Below, in pieces: positions 24,101 through 35,422 of a DNA stretch of 64,000 nt. The translations under genes and the position numbers were made by a program. The DNA is from Pontederia crassipes (Eukaryota > Streptophyta > Magnoliopsida > Commelinales > Pontederiaceae). The notes beneath the pieces were generated by a model. The model saw only the letters and a program-made list of their open reading frames with translations. It was not told the DNA's origin and searched no databases. Position 1 is the first letter of the stretch, and every line of letters starts with the position of its first letter. The stretch covers positions 59,044,203-59,108,202 of the forward strand of contig CM060187.1 of NCBI GenBank assembly GCA_030549335.1, read 5' to 3'.

Positions 24101-27100
24101 TTTTTTTTTTATCGGGACTTCTTGGTTATTGTAAAAGGCTAATTTTCATAATTTGTCGTTTCACACCGCATTAATCCAATTTATCTTTCATGCGAAGACC
24201 AACATGAGCTTCTTCATAAATATTTCAAGATTTCATACTTATATAACACCATGACCCATAGTTTTGGTTGGCATCCTTCACCAAATTGGATATCAAATTA
24301 TTATCTGAAAACTACAAACACAGAAAAGTATGTCTAAGCTACTAATAATATTAGATCAGAGAAATATTCAGACAAAGTCATACGAGATAAAGAAAAAAAA
24401 AATGTCAATCGATTGATATTTTTTTCTCTCTATATATATGAGGCACGAGCAAATGAGCATGTCCTCTGTCCCTTTTTAAGTCGGTACAAAAAAAGAAAAG
24501 TTGACTTGAATCAGTTCATTTTATATTTATCATGAGCTATGTGCGTGCAAACTTCTGGTCAGTGTTAGCTTAGTGAAATATTAAATAAATGCAAAGAATG
24601 CTTTTCAAAATGACTTAGAATGAGTTGCTCATTTATATATCTTCAGACGCCCCTATGATCCATCTTCCTTTCAATTCTTCCTCCTTTCTTTCAACAGTAA
24701 AATCATGATCACAGCATCGCAACTATAAACATTTAGTTCATATTTTTCAAAACATTACCTCATCATTTTCAGGTAAACCTATGACAAGTGCTCGGTAATA
24801 TTTTGAAATACTGCGTTCTTTACAAGTCTCGGTCTCACATCTGCAAGGCCAGTGCTTTTCTTTTTGAAACAAGAAAAATGGGAAAAGTGAAAATATAAAG
24901 GTTTCATAGAAGAGAAAATAATAAAACCCTGAAGCAGATTCACCTAACGTCTCCAATTTCTGCTGTGCCCTTGGCAAAATAAGCAGCAAGGCGGGTTTTG
25001 GCAATTTTTGTCTTCGCACAAAGTAAAATACCTGTATTGAAAAATGATAAGTGTTGAATAACTAAGCTACAATAGTCCAAAGTCAAGTAGAAATTAACTC
25101 TTAATGAAATAATACATGAAACATAATTCCGTTTCATTTATACGTTACATACTATACAAATGGACTGCCAGAAAACTTTTTTTATAAGTACCATTGAATG
25201 TAGCATGCATGTGAATCCAGCGTGCAAGTAATCTTTGAGTAAGGGTTTGAATGATGCACTGCATTATACAAACACAAAAAGATTAAATCAAACCTGATGT
25301 ACCCCTTCCCAAGCGATGGACTGGTACAGGATATGATTCTTGTACTGCCTGTGCCTCGGAACATGACATGATTCTACTCCACTTTTTCCATTGCAGTTGC
25401 ATTAGTACAGTCCGTTGTTGAAAAAGTCCTCCAGGCAAAACTTGTAGGCCTGAAGGTTTATTAATAGCAACCTGCAATGGAACTCACGCATAAGGAAACA
25501 AGGACATACATGAAAAAGTGATCCACAAAGTTGGAACTTCAAACTTATACTTCATAACTGATAAAAATCATATGTTCAGCATCAACAAGTAACTCTTTCC
25601 TTACGAACTATACATGATCTAAATGATTACTGCATTTGCATTCTATATCTGATAACAAATAAACTAATAATTTCAGTTGTTATCCATTCTAAGCACCCCC
25701 AGGTTTTAAGATACTAAAGCTTTTAATCATACCACAAGAAGTTTACTTCGCTAGAGTTTTATCCAGGTCCAGATTAGCTTTGAATGCAATGTTTTAATCT
25801 GATCACAACAAAGAAGCTTAAACATGCTTTCTTTAAGATCACAGATTTAGGAGAAAGTAAAGATCCTAAATTAAGACTGAGTTCCTATATGCTCCATTAA
25901 AGCTCGTTTACTCTGGTATTAATAACTAACAAATCATTTGAGAATGTACTCTTCCCAACAGGCAAATCTAGGATCCTCTACGAGAAAAAAAAAACCTATT
26001 AAGCAGACTCATACTTGAAAATCAAAATTAATATTAAGACTTGTAACAATGCCCAGTAACAATGGCACCATCAAAGTGCATAAGTTCTCAATGTATGAAT
26101 TATCACCATGTGATCATCTTCATAAAGAACGTGAAGCTCGTAAGGTGCCGGTGGCTCCTTCCATGGAAGACGATGGTACACCAGTTTAGAACCATCACTA
26201 CACAGAAAGTTACAAACTGCCGATCACATGGCTGAATGACATATTTGGAAATAACAAAGGAAGAGAAACAATTTCTACAGAAATAAATTTATCCTCTTAT
26301 ATGAACAGCCATCCATGACACTAATTCCATGATTATGGAACTATTTTTTCTTGTTCTCAAACCTTTTGGTCGTTGTTTTATCATTATAAAATATATACCA
26401 GCACATAAGCATAGGTCCATCTACAAATTACAAAGCGATGAAAGATATTTTCCCATAAAATTAGAAATTAACTCGGGTACCTAGATTTACAAAGTGATAG
26501 CATTGGAGACGATAGCATTTAATTAGGAACAACATCATTTTAGCCAAAGCTCACAACAGAGAGCTAAATAACCACTAACATCTACGGTAATGAATAGCAG
26601 ACATGCGGACTAATTTAAACAAAAACTTAATTATGGTAAACAAGTACCTGAGAATGGTGGCGGGATCAGTAACAACTTCACCATTGATGGTAATCTACGA
26701 GTCAATAAATCGAAAATCATTAGAGCCCAAAAATCAAGGAAAAGGAAACAGATACAACTGAATCGTGTCACCGAACCTGGCCATTCCGGATTCTCTGAAT
26801 CCAACTGAATCAAATGCCAAAGATGTCAGCCTAATTTGCTGTAACCCGACTGAAGCGAGAAATATTGAACCAAGCAAAGAAAATATATACCCTTGCAAAG
26901 GAGCGGAGTGGTTGTACTTAGATGAGTAAAAATCTATCAGAGTGGTAGCTGCTCAAATTAAGAATAGAAATTTAAAAAAAAAACATAGAATGCGACATCA
27001 ATAACAACAAGAAGAAGTTAGGAGGAAGGGGAAATTTAACCAGGATTTCCATTGGATCGGACGACGTCGGCGTAGGACAACCCTTGGTTGAGTTCTGGCC

Positions 27101-27182
27101 AGGGCAAACCGAAGGTGTACAGCGGCGCCTCCTCCGGCGATGTGACCTCCGCTGGCGTCGCGTTGTTGACGGTGGCGTCCAT
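18154..27182 (-). CDS. RNA pseudouridine synthase, RluA family, plant PUS5 type (14 exons; in-frame TAG in exon 13)
   Basis: Converts uridine to pseudouridine in RNA. By hand I trace 14 exons with GT-AG ends and consistent phase: 27182-27041, 26948-26891, 26804-26777, 26694-26648, 26197-26107, 25471-25294, 25031-24944, 24840-24759, 23775-23700, 23579-23512, 22785-22716, 22061-21983, 21301-21208, 18246-18154 (1194 nt, about 397 codons, near the usual family length). An S4-like part ([18 protein letters not shown]) precedes the catalytic domain with [30 protein letters not shown] and [20 protein letters not shown]. The usual catalytic Asp of HRLD is Gly here, which I recall as normal in this plant clade. 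Exon 13 has TAG at 21282-21280 (codon 343), just before [13 protein letters not shown], which would remove the last 54 residues. Readthrough, a different splice, or a null allele are possible. The last intron (about 3 kb) holds a Mutator-like element and two SINE-like copies. Confidence 0.88.
19082..19787. mobile_element. Mutator-like non-autonomous element (MULE), 706 bp
   Basis: Ends are GGATAAATTA on the left and TAATTTACCC on the right, inverted copies with one mismatch. The inverted repeats run about 190 bases inward (CCAAATGCCCTCYAACTTTGA, then CTTCACTTTATAACACGAAT, on both sides). A 9-base target-site duplication CAATCTACA flanks it (19073-19081 and 19788-19796), the length typical of Mutator-type transposition. 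The GC-rich core (about 19280-19550) encodes no transposase and no protein I recognise. It lies in the last intron of the pseudouridine synthase gene. Confidence 0.88.
20666..20790 (+). mobile_element. (TTG)n-tailed SINE-like retroposon, copy B
   Basis: Plus-oriented 125-base copy flanked by a 14-base duplication GAATTGGTATGAAA (20652-20665 and 20791-20804). It begins ACTCCGCCTATGTTTTATAG like copy A and ends in TTG repeats. About 40 bases ahead of the tail, present in copies A and D, are missing. It lies in the last intron of the PUS5 gene, antisense to it. Confidence 0.85.
20857..20901 (-). mobile_element. (TTG)n-tailed retroposon, copy C (45-bp remnant)
   Basis: Only the CAA-repeat tail and about 25 adjoining bases (AAAGCCTTATCCCACTAGAT...) were inserted. 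A perfect 19-base target-site duplication flanks it (20838-20856 and 20902-20920). It is an extreme 5' truncation that shows the tail alone can prime insertion. It lies about 65 bases from copy B in the same intron. Confidence 0.85.
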
Positions 27183-27299
27183 TTGTTCACGAATGTTCCT
27201 TCGGCTACGGACGGCGCATCGCGCCGGAGCGAGTACTTTTGAAGTGTTAGATTTTTGGGCCTTCAGAAAAGCTCAAGAAAGTGCACATTAATGAGAAGG

Positions 27300-29660
27300 A
27301 GAATAAGCCCAGTAGAGCCGCTTTATTTATTAATTGTTTATTTTATTTACGATTCGATTTCTTTATTATTTACGCCAAAATAAATAAGAAATTGAACATT
27401 TTAAAATTTCCATAACACACATGTAATAAAATACAAAAGAAATAAGCTTCATATAAAAATTAATTATTTCAGCAACTTTATGTGTACGTACGTGCGTGTA
27501 TGATTAATTTCATCCAATTTTATATAATAATCGCTCAATTGGATATATTGTATAGTATCCAAGATCCGTGTCATGTGCGAACGAACAAAAAAAAATTCAG
27601 GTTTTCAGTTCTTCCTAAATTATATAATATAAAAGATATCCTTTTGTTTGACAAGGATTCTACTGTTTGGTGTTTTTATTATTCGATCTTTACAAGGAAC
27701 AAGGATTTAGTTGTTGCTCAAAGGAATGACCACCGTTGGGATCTTCTGATTCCTCGGCATTTTGATACAATATACGATGGAAGTAATTAATAGGAGCGTT
27801 GATCAAAATAGTTATTGTATTTGTTGTCACGAAAGCATTTGCCTTTTTTTATATAGTTTAATGGATTGACCATCTTTTTAGTTAATAAAAAAGTAGGGTA
27901 AAATCTGAACAAAAGATACCTTTTTAACTTCACGTTCATATATCAAACATTTGAAAGCAAGTCACTTTCCTCCAAATTAAATTTTCTCATAAATTTAAGT
28001 ATGTTTAATTAGTTAACAAGTCAGAGTCTCAAACTAAAAGGTAAAAAAATTAGTAGTCTTCTGAATTAGGTCGGACCGATTGGATCGGTCCAATCAAATT
28101 ATCAAATCAAATAATAAAAATTAATAAAAATAAAATAAAACTATTATAATATTATTAATACAAAATATCTTATTTTAAAAAATAAAAATAAAATAAAAGT
28201 TAATTTGATATAATAAATTAACATAAATTAAGTCATCAATCAAATATTTGATAGATAAAAAATTTTGTGATGTAGTTATAAATAAAAACATATCAATAAA
28301 ATTTATATACTCGACGAGAAGAACATTGAAGTATAATTTTTAAGTAAATATATATAAATAATATGTCTAAATTTTTTAATTTTTTATGTTTCATTTTTTC
28401 TATTTTAAAAATTGACTCAATCTGGTCGATCAAATCTGTCAGATCGGTTGGTTGAACCCAAATTTTGATCAAATTTGTCCGGATCAATTTTAAGCCTCGG
28501 ACACTACTCCGATCGGTTGGGTCAGGGTCATCATACAATTTTTGTAGGTTGAGGTAGGCTAAAATTGTCTGCAAAATATATGTGAGTAGTGTTAACATTT
28601 AGTATGGCTAGAATATAAAATTTTTATATTGGAATATAAAAGTTTTAATGTCTGATATATTGGAAAATTGCATAGAAAAATCTGACTACAAACATGGACT
28701 AAATTTGTATCTATTGGATAAAAAATCATCAACTATCAAATCATTATTAGATGTACCTAGTATTTTTTTTAATTAGAAAGAAACGCCAACTCTCCATATT
28801 TTTCTCATATTCAACCTCACAATATAGTTTTCTTAAAGAAATAGTATATTATATGAAAAACTCTAATAAGTGGATGTTATATATATAGCAAATATTTTTA
28901 TCTTCAAATGAAAAATGACTAGAAAATAACGGTGTATATTTTTTTATATAATCCATCAATAATTCTAATTACTGAAATATGTATGAAAAAATAATGACAA
29001 TGTAAAATAGACATGAATGATATAAATTTATGAACGATGAAACTAGTGATAATTTGTTTTTAAGAAAGAGTCGCACACGATTATACGTTTATTATTTTTA
29101 TATAAATAATACAATAGACATCACTTGCCAACATGAATTCACAGTAAAATTTAATATTTGTAAAAACATATTGAGAATACTAGTAAATTGAAAGCTTGTG
29201 TTTCTTTTTGTCTAGTGAAAAATGTGTAGTTTCGATATAATAAAAAGTTTAAAATTGATCATTTTCATGCAACAAATAAAAACTTAGACAATTAAAGTTT
29301 TTAAGTGCAACCGTATCTGGATCGTTGATATTTAGATTAAATAACATATGATGAAATTTAATCACAATGATTTAAAGCAACCTTAAACGTACTTTTTTTT
29401 AAAAAAAATTTAATATTTTCTTGATTAATAAAAAGGAAAATACAATTCAAACTATAAAAAATAATTATATTCATCATTTTTAAATTTTTACGAACTTATG
29501 CAGATTATATCATTCATAATAGAAATAATTACTTTTATATTTTTACGTTATAAAACTACTTTTATTATTATTAATGATCCTCTAAATTATTAATAAAAAA
29601 TTTAAAAAAAGTGTGTAAAAATGCTTCACACCCGGTGCACACCTGCATTAAATCATATAA
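27300..29660. other. AT-rich intergenic region, no gene seen
   Basis: The first part is upstream of the pseudouridine synthase start and probably contains its promoter, but no clear element stands out. The open frame at 27482-27790 (102 codons, containing LLFDKDSTVWCFYYSIF) reads unlike random AT-rich sequence but matches no family I know. The remainder is AT-rich and featureless. Confidence 0.45.
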
Positions 29661-30049
29661 GGTAAAATGAGGGTGCTGAGCACTTGGTGCTTAGCACTCT
29701 GCGAAGCGCGAGCTCGGCCGTTCGATCTGGATCCCATGTTCACAATGAGGGCGCCCGTTGAGATGAGATCCGATGGTCGCGCTTCATCTCGCGAGTTTTT
29801 GCAAATGCCAACTTTTGCTTTCCCCGTCCCTCCTTATTTTCATTTTCTTCCCTTCCTCTCTCTCCCGTTTCTCTCCTCCGAATCCCTCTTTCACTCGATC
29901 GCTTCTCCAACGACGGCACTGGATGAGCAAGCGCGAGCAAGGTCTCTTCTCTGGCAAGCAAGCGCGCACAAGGTCTCTTCTCCGGCTCTTTTCCCCCCTT
30001 TTTTCCTTTATCATGGTCCCTGCCCTAGGTTCTCTTCGCCTCTTCGATT

Positions 30050-30490
30050 CTTCGCACGATGTCGCCGCCCTAACTTTCCCTCTCAATCGAGTTCTCTCGG
30101 GAAAGCCCTTTACAGGTACTTCTTCCGACCCCTCAGTCCTATTCTTTTTCTTTCGCCCTCTCGCGCACCGCTGACCTAACACTCTTGAGATCACAAGTGT
30201 GTTTAGGGTGCCGGCTCTATCTTCTTCGCCGATGGCTGAGTTCTCCGCCAAGGTGTCTGCAGAGGTATTGCTCCAGACATCACTCTCACTATCTCTTTCT
30301 TTCTCCCTCTTGTGTTCCTCACTGTCTCTCGATCTCCGCTGTGTTTAGGGTGTCGGCTCTACCTTCTTCACCAAGTATCGAGTTCTCCGTCGATCGCTTG
30401 CATAGGTACTGCTCCCGACCTCGCTCTCGCCCTGACCCCCACTCTCTCTCTCTCTATTGGCCTCTTCTCCGGCGTTTCTTGTTGAATCAC
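30050..30490. repeat. Three tandem modules of about 145 bp
   Basis: AGGTA followed by a CTYC.GAC block recurs at about 30114, 30263 and 30404. GTGTTTAGGGTG.CGGCTCTA recurs at about 30199 and 30343. The modules are diverged but collinear and lie just inside the left inverted repeat of the long-TIR element. Confidence 0.6.
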
Positions 30491-30854
30491 ATTTTGAGAT
30501 TTTAGGATGTCTTGGTTCTTAAGTAGGATCCTCTGTTCTTGAAGTAGTTCCTACTTGATTTATTGTGTATTTGTTGTTGTAATGAGTTCCTTGTGTATTG
30601 ATAGTTCAATTGTTGATGAACTATTGAAACTAATATCATCTGCGTGAGAAAAAGAAATAAATAATTGTTAATGTATAAATTTTTCTCTTGAAGATTTTTT
30701 AAGATAACAAAGATTTTCCTTTGGCTATCACATAGATGAATCAACACAAATAAATGGTTGTTAAAAAATTATATTTCTTTTTCACTGCAATTCTAGTGTT
30801 CTATCTCATTTTTTTTCTTTTCATTTTTGCTATGTAGTCCACACATTTGATAAC

Positions 30855-32222
30855 TGATGCACGAAAAATCATGCATTAGTTTGGATCATTTGATTAACAC
30901 TTTAGAATGTTTTTATCTTTAGAAAAGAAGAGTTTTGATTTGTTTTCATATAATTTTATTTAGATTTGATTTCTACCTAAATCTAAAAATTATTCACGAC
31001 AGGATATAAGAAAACGTCGAAGAAAAGGTCTAAAACAGCTCAGAAGTCTGTCACGGCCATGATAGTTATTTTTATGACCGTGACAGAAGATTCTGCAGGC
31101 AAAAATTTGACTAAGGCACTGTCACGGCCGTGACAGTTTCTGTCATGGCCGTGACAGACAATTTTCAGCACAAAAAAATGGCTAAGTATTTTTCAGCCTT
31201 TCAGCCTTCTGTCACGACTGTGCCGGAGCCTTGCATGGCCGTGACGGCTGTCTGTTAGACCATTTTAAAGTCATTTTATCCATTTTTTGGATATATTTTC
31301 GATTTTTCCCTTGGGGGACGAAAAAACTTATAAAAGGAGACAGAAGAGAACCTGGAAAAGCATCCATGGAGCATAGTTTTAAAGCCTACAAAGAGGAGGA
31401 GATCGAGGACAATAGCGAAGCTTTGCCGGAAATTCGAGAGAGGACGTGCTTAGCCTATGCCAGAGTTCTTCGTTTTCTTTTCCCAATCTTTTTCATTAGA
31501 TTTGATGTTATTATTCTCAGATTTATTCCTTCATTAGGGTCATCCTAGTTGAACCTATTTATGTATTGGAACTTTTCTTGATATTAGTTTGATTTGAATC
31601 TTTAATAGCATTGCAATTTCATGTTTAATGCTTTCCTTTGATTCCATGATTTATGATTTGATTGCTATCTGAGAAAAAGTGATTATTTTCATAATAGTTT
31701 CTAGAATTGATCTTATTTATTGCATGCCACAATTAGAAAAATCAAAAGAGACATAATTCCTGTAGTTATTAAGGTGACTTGAGAAAGCCCTTAATATTAA
31801 TTTCGATTAAATGCATCTTATGATTTAATTAAGTAAATTAAAAATTGAAAGGATTGATTTATTTTAATTATTCATAAGATAGTAGTTAAAGCCTGAAATA
31901 TTGGTTAACTAATTTTGGGAATTCACTTTGTTATTGATTCAGCTAATTCTAAGTTAAAAAAATTCATTACATTGTAGTGGAGATAATTAGATGCCTTAAT
32001 GATCAAATCATTATTTCTCCAAGTGATCATTTCCTTTATTTTTATTATTTTCTTTTTATACACATCTGAAATCATATATTTTCTTAATTTCTCAATTAAC
32101 AAAGTCAAAATAAAATATAAGTTATTAACCGTCCTCGTGGGAACGATAACTCTACTCATTCACTTTATTACTTGAGCGGCTAGTGCATTTGCTAACGTTT
32201 TCTATCAATTTTACACGCATCA
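30855..32222 (+). mobile_element. Solo LTR of a Ty3/gypsy-like retrotransposon (fossil)
   Basis: A 1368-base LTR beginning TGATGC and ending GCATCA, flanked by a 5-base duplication ATAAC (30850-30854 and 32223-32227). No internal region is present, so this is a solo LTR left by recombination. It carries palindromic CACGGCCGTG units at about 31050-31250 and a TATA-like TTATAAAAGG near 31330. It shares its ends and a CTTGAGCGGCTAGTGCATTTGC-like block with the LTR at 49921-51688. It is nested in the long-TIR element, so it is the younger of the two. Confidence 0.87.
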
Positions 32223-32326
32223 ATAACTCCCTATATATTTTGTTAATCATATCACTTTACAGCTTCTAGATTGTAAAACTTTATGATCATGTCACTAATA
32301 TGTTGAAGGATTCACTGCTAAACAAA

Positions 32327-32632
32327 ATGGTGCTTCATTGCCATTGTCAAGAAGAAGCGGATGTTAAAACATCTTGGACGGAGCTCAATCCTGGTCGAAG
32401 GTTCTATGGTTACAAGAATCACGGAGTAAGCCTTCATCTATCTTATTGTTGATTATAACGCCCTAAGATGAAAATCATTTATTTCTTTTATTTTTTGAAG
32501 ATATTCGAAGCATGCTGTTTTTTTCGTTGGATGGATGGACCACTTGACGATCACTACAAGAATGTCGTTAATGGATTATTACGCAAGATAAATAGATTGG
32601 AGAGTAAAGTTGAAATCCTAAACTTGAAGTAG
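32327..32632 (+). CDS. GRF-type zinc-finger protein, two exons, inside a transposable element
   Basis: Exon 1 (32327-32425) and exon 2 (32501-32632) join across a 75-base GTAAG...AG intron to a 76-codon protein. It reads CHC near the start, then TSWTELNPGRRFYGYKN and ACCFFRWMDGPL, and ends in a short coiled-coil-like tail LLRKINRLESKVEILNLK. This is the plant GRF zinc-finger pattern. The position after RRFYG, normally a zinc-binding Cys, is Tyr, so metal binding may be impaired. GRF fingers bind nucleic acid in other proteins; the role of short plant forms is unknown. It starts about 100 bases downstream of a solo LTR, which may have disrupted or replaced its promoter. It may be a gene captured by the surrounding element. 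Expression is unproven. Confidence 0.72.
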
Positions 32633-33371
32633 GAAATTGATACAATGAAAAATCCTTCAAACGGATCTCCTTCGTCGTTCTGGAAATATTCAACTTTTTT
32701 TTACTTATGTTAGTTGTAGTAATGGCAACAAAATAGTTATGTTAGTTGTCGTTCTGGAATGTTGTATGCATATGTTGCACTATTTCATGTGAAATGTTAC
32801 TCTATTTGGAATGTTGTATGACTATGTTACTTTACGTGGAATGTTGTATGACTATGTTATGATTTGTAGCAAAATTTTAAGTGGTGCTTGTTAGGATTGC
32901 TATCCACACATCCCATTTGCATCACCAAATTGGGGCTGTTGTTTTCTCTTAGCTGAATTAGGAAGGATTGATGTATGTCTGATATATTGATGTATTGATG
33001 TATCATGTTACTCTTTTTTTTTTCTGTAGAACTGGAGGCCGGCAACACGAATCCACCTTAACATACACGTTTAGTTAGTTAGTTAAACTTCAACCTTCTT
33101 ATAGTGATGATGGAAAGATCCAAATAGAATGTCTGAAGGGCTACAAGGAGTCCCTCCCTAATTATAGAGTTAACTATCGGAGCCCATCACCAAATGACAC
33201 CAATTGGGGTGAGCGAACATTGTTGAGTTAACTGAAGTTCCCAAATTACTCTGAGAAACATGAAAAAAATCAGATTCAGTGAGTGAGAAAGAGGATGCAA
33301 AATATCCTCAGGCAAATTAGTAAAGGGGGAATGATAATTGGCATGTCAAATCCAGTGATAGTTCATGATAT

Positions 33372-33420
33372 TGGTGGGGGAGGGGTGGGGGTGGGGCATT
33401 GGGGGATGGGAATGGGGTGT
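33372..33420 (+). other. G-rich run with G-quadruplex potential
   Basis: The plus strand has four or more G runs of 4-5 bases separated by single T or A, followed by two further G runs. It lies in an otherwise AT-rich part of the long-TIR element. Confidence 0.75.
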
Positions 33421-33769
33421 CTGTCAGTTTTCTCCTTATATCTTATGGTGAACATATTAACCTTACTTTTTTCGTAAAAGAAAACCCATGAAGCTGAGCC
33501 TTCAGTTTATTACTATCGAAAACAACACCCATATGCTCTCTACAGTTTAAAGACAAAAAGGTAAGTACATAACCATGTGCACTGTGATAATTGGGTGCAT
33601 TTGCAGTCATAAACATATACTTCGCCATATTTACCATTTGCAGTCACAGCACATACTTCGCCATATTTCATCGTTTATCAGTTCCTTGTCAAAGCTCCAT
33701 GCTGGGAGCTTTCCAAGACCTGGTTCTGGCATGCATGCAGTTAATCTGTTAATCCTCCAGCTCCATACA

Positions 33770-34340
33770 TGATAATAGAATGCATGATAACAAGATCAAC
33801 TTCACACAGAACAACTTCACACAGAATGCATGATTTTTTATAACAAGAACAACTTCACACAGCTCTTAAAGTGGATCACAGAATGCATGATAACAGACAA
33901 ATCCATGATTTTTGAAGACACATCTCACACAGAACAACTTCACACAACTTCACACAGAACAAATTTGCTTTTCAATTCTCAAAGAAAAAATGGATCACAC
34001 AAACTAAAAATAGGCATATGGATCATGTCGTTCTCTTCTTCTTCTTCTTCTTCTTCTTCATCTGAATTGATCTTACATATGGATCACACAAGCTACAAAA
34101 TAGGCATCTGGATCACACATGTAACATCTGAATTGATCAAACATCTTCATCTGCTATAGATAACAACGGATAACATTATTAAGATAACAACAGATAATAT
34201 TATCAAACATCTCAAACAGCATATCTTCACCTCACTCCTCAGTAAGTACCTCCCAGTGCCCATGCCCACGCATATCTCAAAGATAACACCAGATAACATT
34301 ATCAAAGATCTGAAACAGAAGATAACTAAAAGTTCTAACA
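33770..34340. repeat. Degenerate short repeats
   Basis: Words such as AACTTCACACAGA, GAATGCATGATAACA, GGATCACACAAGCTA and AGATAACATTATCAAA recur several times in mixed order. A TTC trinucleotide run lies near 34037-34060. No coding potential is evident. Confidence 0.5.
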
Positions 34341-35161
34341 TCTCAAACACAAAATCATTAGTGAGTGCTCTGTAATTGTTCGTCTCAGACACAACATTAA
34401 TATACAAATAAGTAACATGATTAGATTTCTACCTTATTAGTGAGTGCTCCGTAGTTGTTCTTCTTGTTCCTGCAGAGGTGGAGCAAGAGTGACATTGAGC
34501 GATATAGAGGAGATAGAATGAGGGTGAGATCGGAAGTCACTCACGCCTTCCGGAGATAATGAGGGCGAAATATGATGGAGGAAGAAGAGACCCGCCCTGT
34601 GCGCGCTTAGCACGGTCTCCTAGAACTGCTGGAGAAGCTTGCGAAGGAGTGGATCCCGATCGGAGTGGATCCAGATCTCTGGCTTCGAATGATCAACGAA
34701 ATGTGGATGGAGGAGCGATCGAGTGAAACAGGCAGCAGGCGAGAGCAGCTGATCAATGACAGGCGCTCGCCGGAGAAGCTGGCAGCGAGCAGCGAGTGAA
34801 AGAGGGCAGTGGGCGAGAACAGAGACCACGAGAAAGGAAAAAAAAAGGGGGGGAAAAAGAGCCGGAGAAGAGACCTTGTGCACGCTTGCTCGCCGGAGAA
34901 GAGACCTTGCTCGCGCTTGCTCAACCAGTGCCGTCGCCGAAGAAGCGATCGAGTGAAAGAGGGATTCGGAGGAGAGAAACGGGAGAGAGATGAAGGAAAA
35001 AAAATGAAAACAAGGAGTGGCGGGGAAAGCAAAAGTTGGCATTTGCAAAAACTCGCGAGATGAAGCGCGACCATCGGATCTCATCTCAACGGGCGCCCTC
35101 ATTGTGAACGTGGGATCCAGATCGAACGGCCGAGCTCGCGCTTCGCAGGGTCCTTTTACCC

Positions 35162-35385
35162 ATATATATATATATATATATATATAAAATTGGTAACTGA
35201 GATGCATCAAGATTGATGGTGGAGTTAATTAAACAAGCACTGACACGGTTTGCATCACCCCCCTGACAACGTAACGTGCGCTTCGTCGACAAAAACTGAG
35301 CCCGGGCAATTAAATTTGCATGGGGTCAATTTTAAGGTGACCGACCAAATTGCTGCCAGGAAAGGCAAGAATTTTATCAACTTGC

Positions 35386-35422
<37 letters not shown>

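Larger units (their letters stand above)
29661..35161. mobile_element. Long terminal-inverted-repeat element, 5.5 kb, Mutator-like, carrying a GRF zinc-finger ORF
   Basis: The left end (29661 to about 30030) recurs inverted at about 34800-35161, including CTGCGAAGCGCGAGCTCGG, CATCTCGCGAGTTTTTGCAA and CGAATCCCTCTTTCACTCGA. Ends read GGTAAAA on both sides, like the other Mutator-type elements here. A duplication cannot be judged because the right flank is an AT microsatellite. Inside are three tandem modules of about 145 bases (30050-30490), a nested solo LTR (30855-32222), a two-exon GRF zinc-finger ORF (32327-32632), a G-rich run (33372-33420) and degenerate short repeats (33770-34340). No transposase is recognisable, so the element is probably non-autonomous. 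Confidence 0.78.

Noticed and set aside
27482-27790. 102-codon open frame upstream of the pseudouridine synthase
   Set aside because: It looks somewhat protein-like but I cannot assign it, no splice partners are evident, and it lies in very AT-rich DNA.
29667-30179. Open frame of 170 codons at the left end of the long-TIR element, with mirror frames at 34607-35210
   Set aside because: They fall in the inverted terminal repeats, are Ser/Phe/Arg-rich and open on both strands; best explained as repeat sequence.
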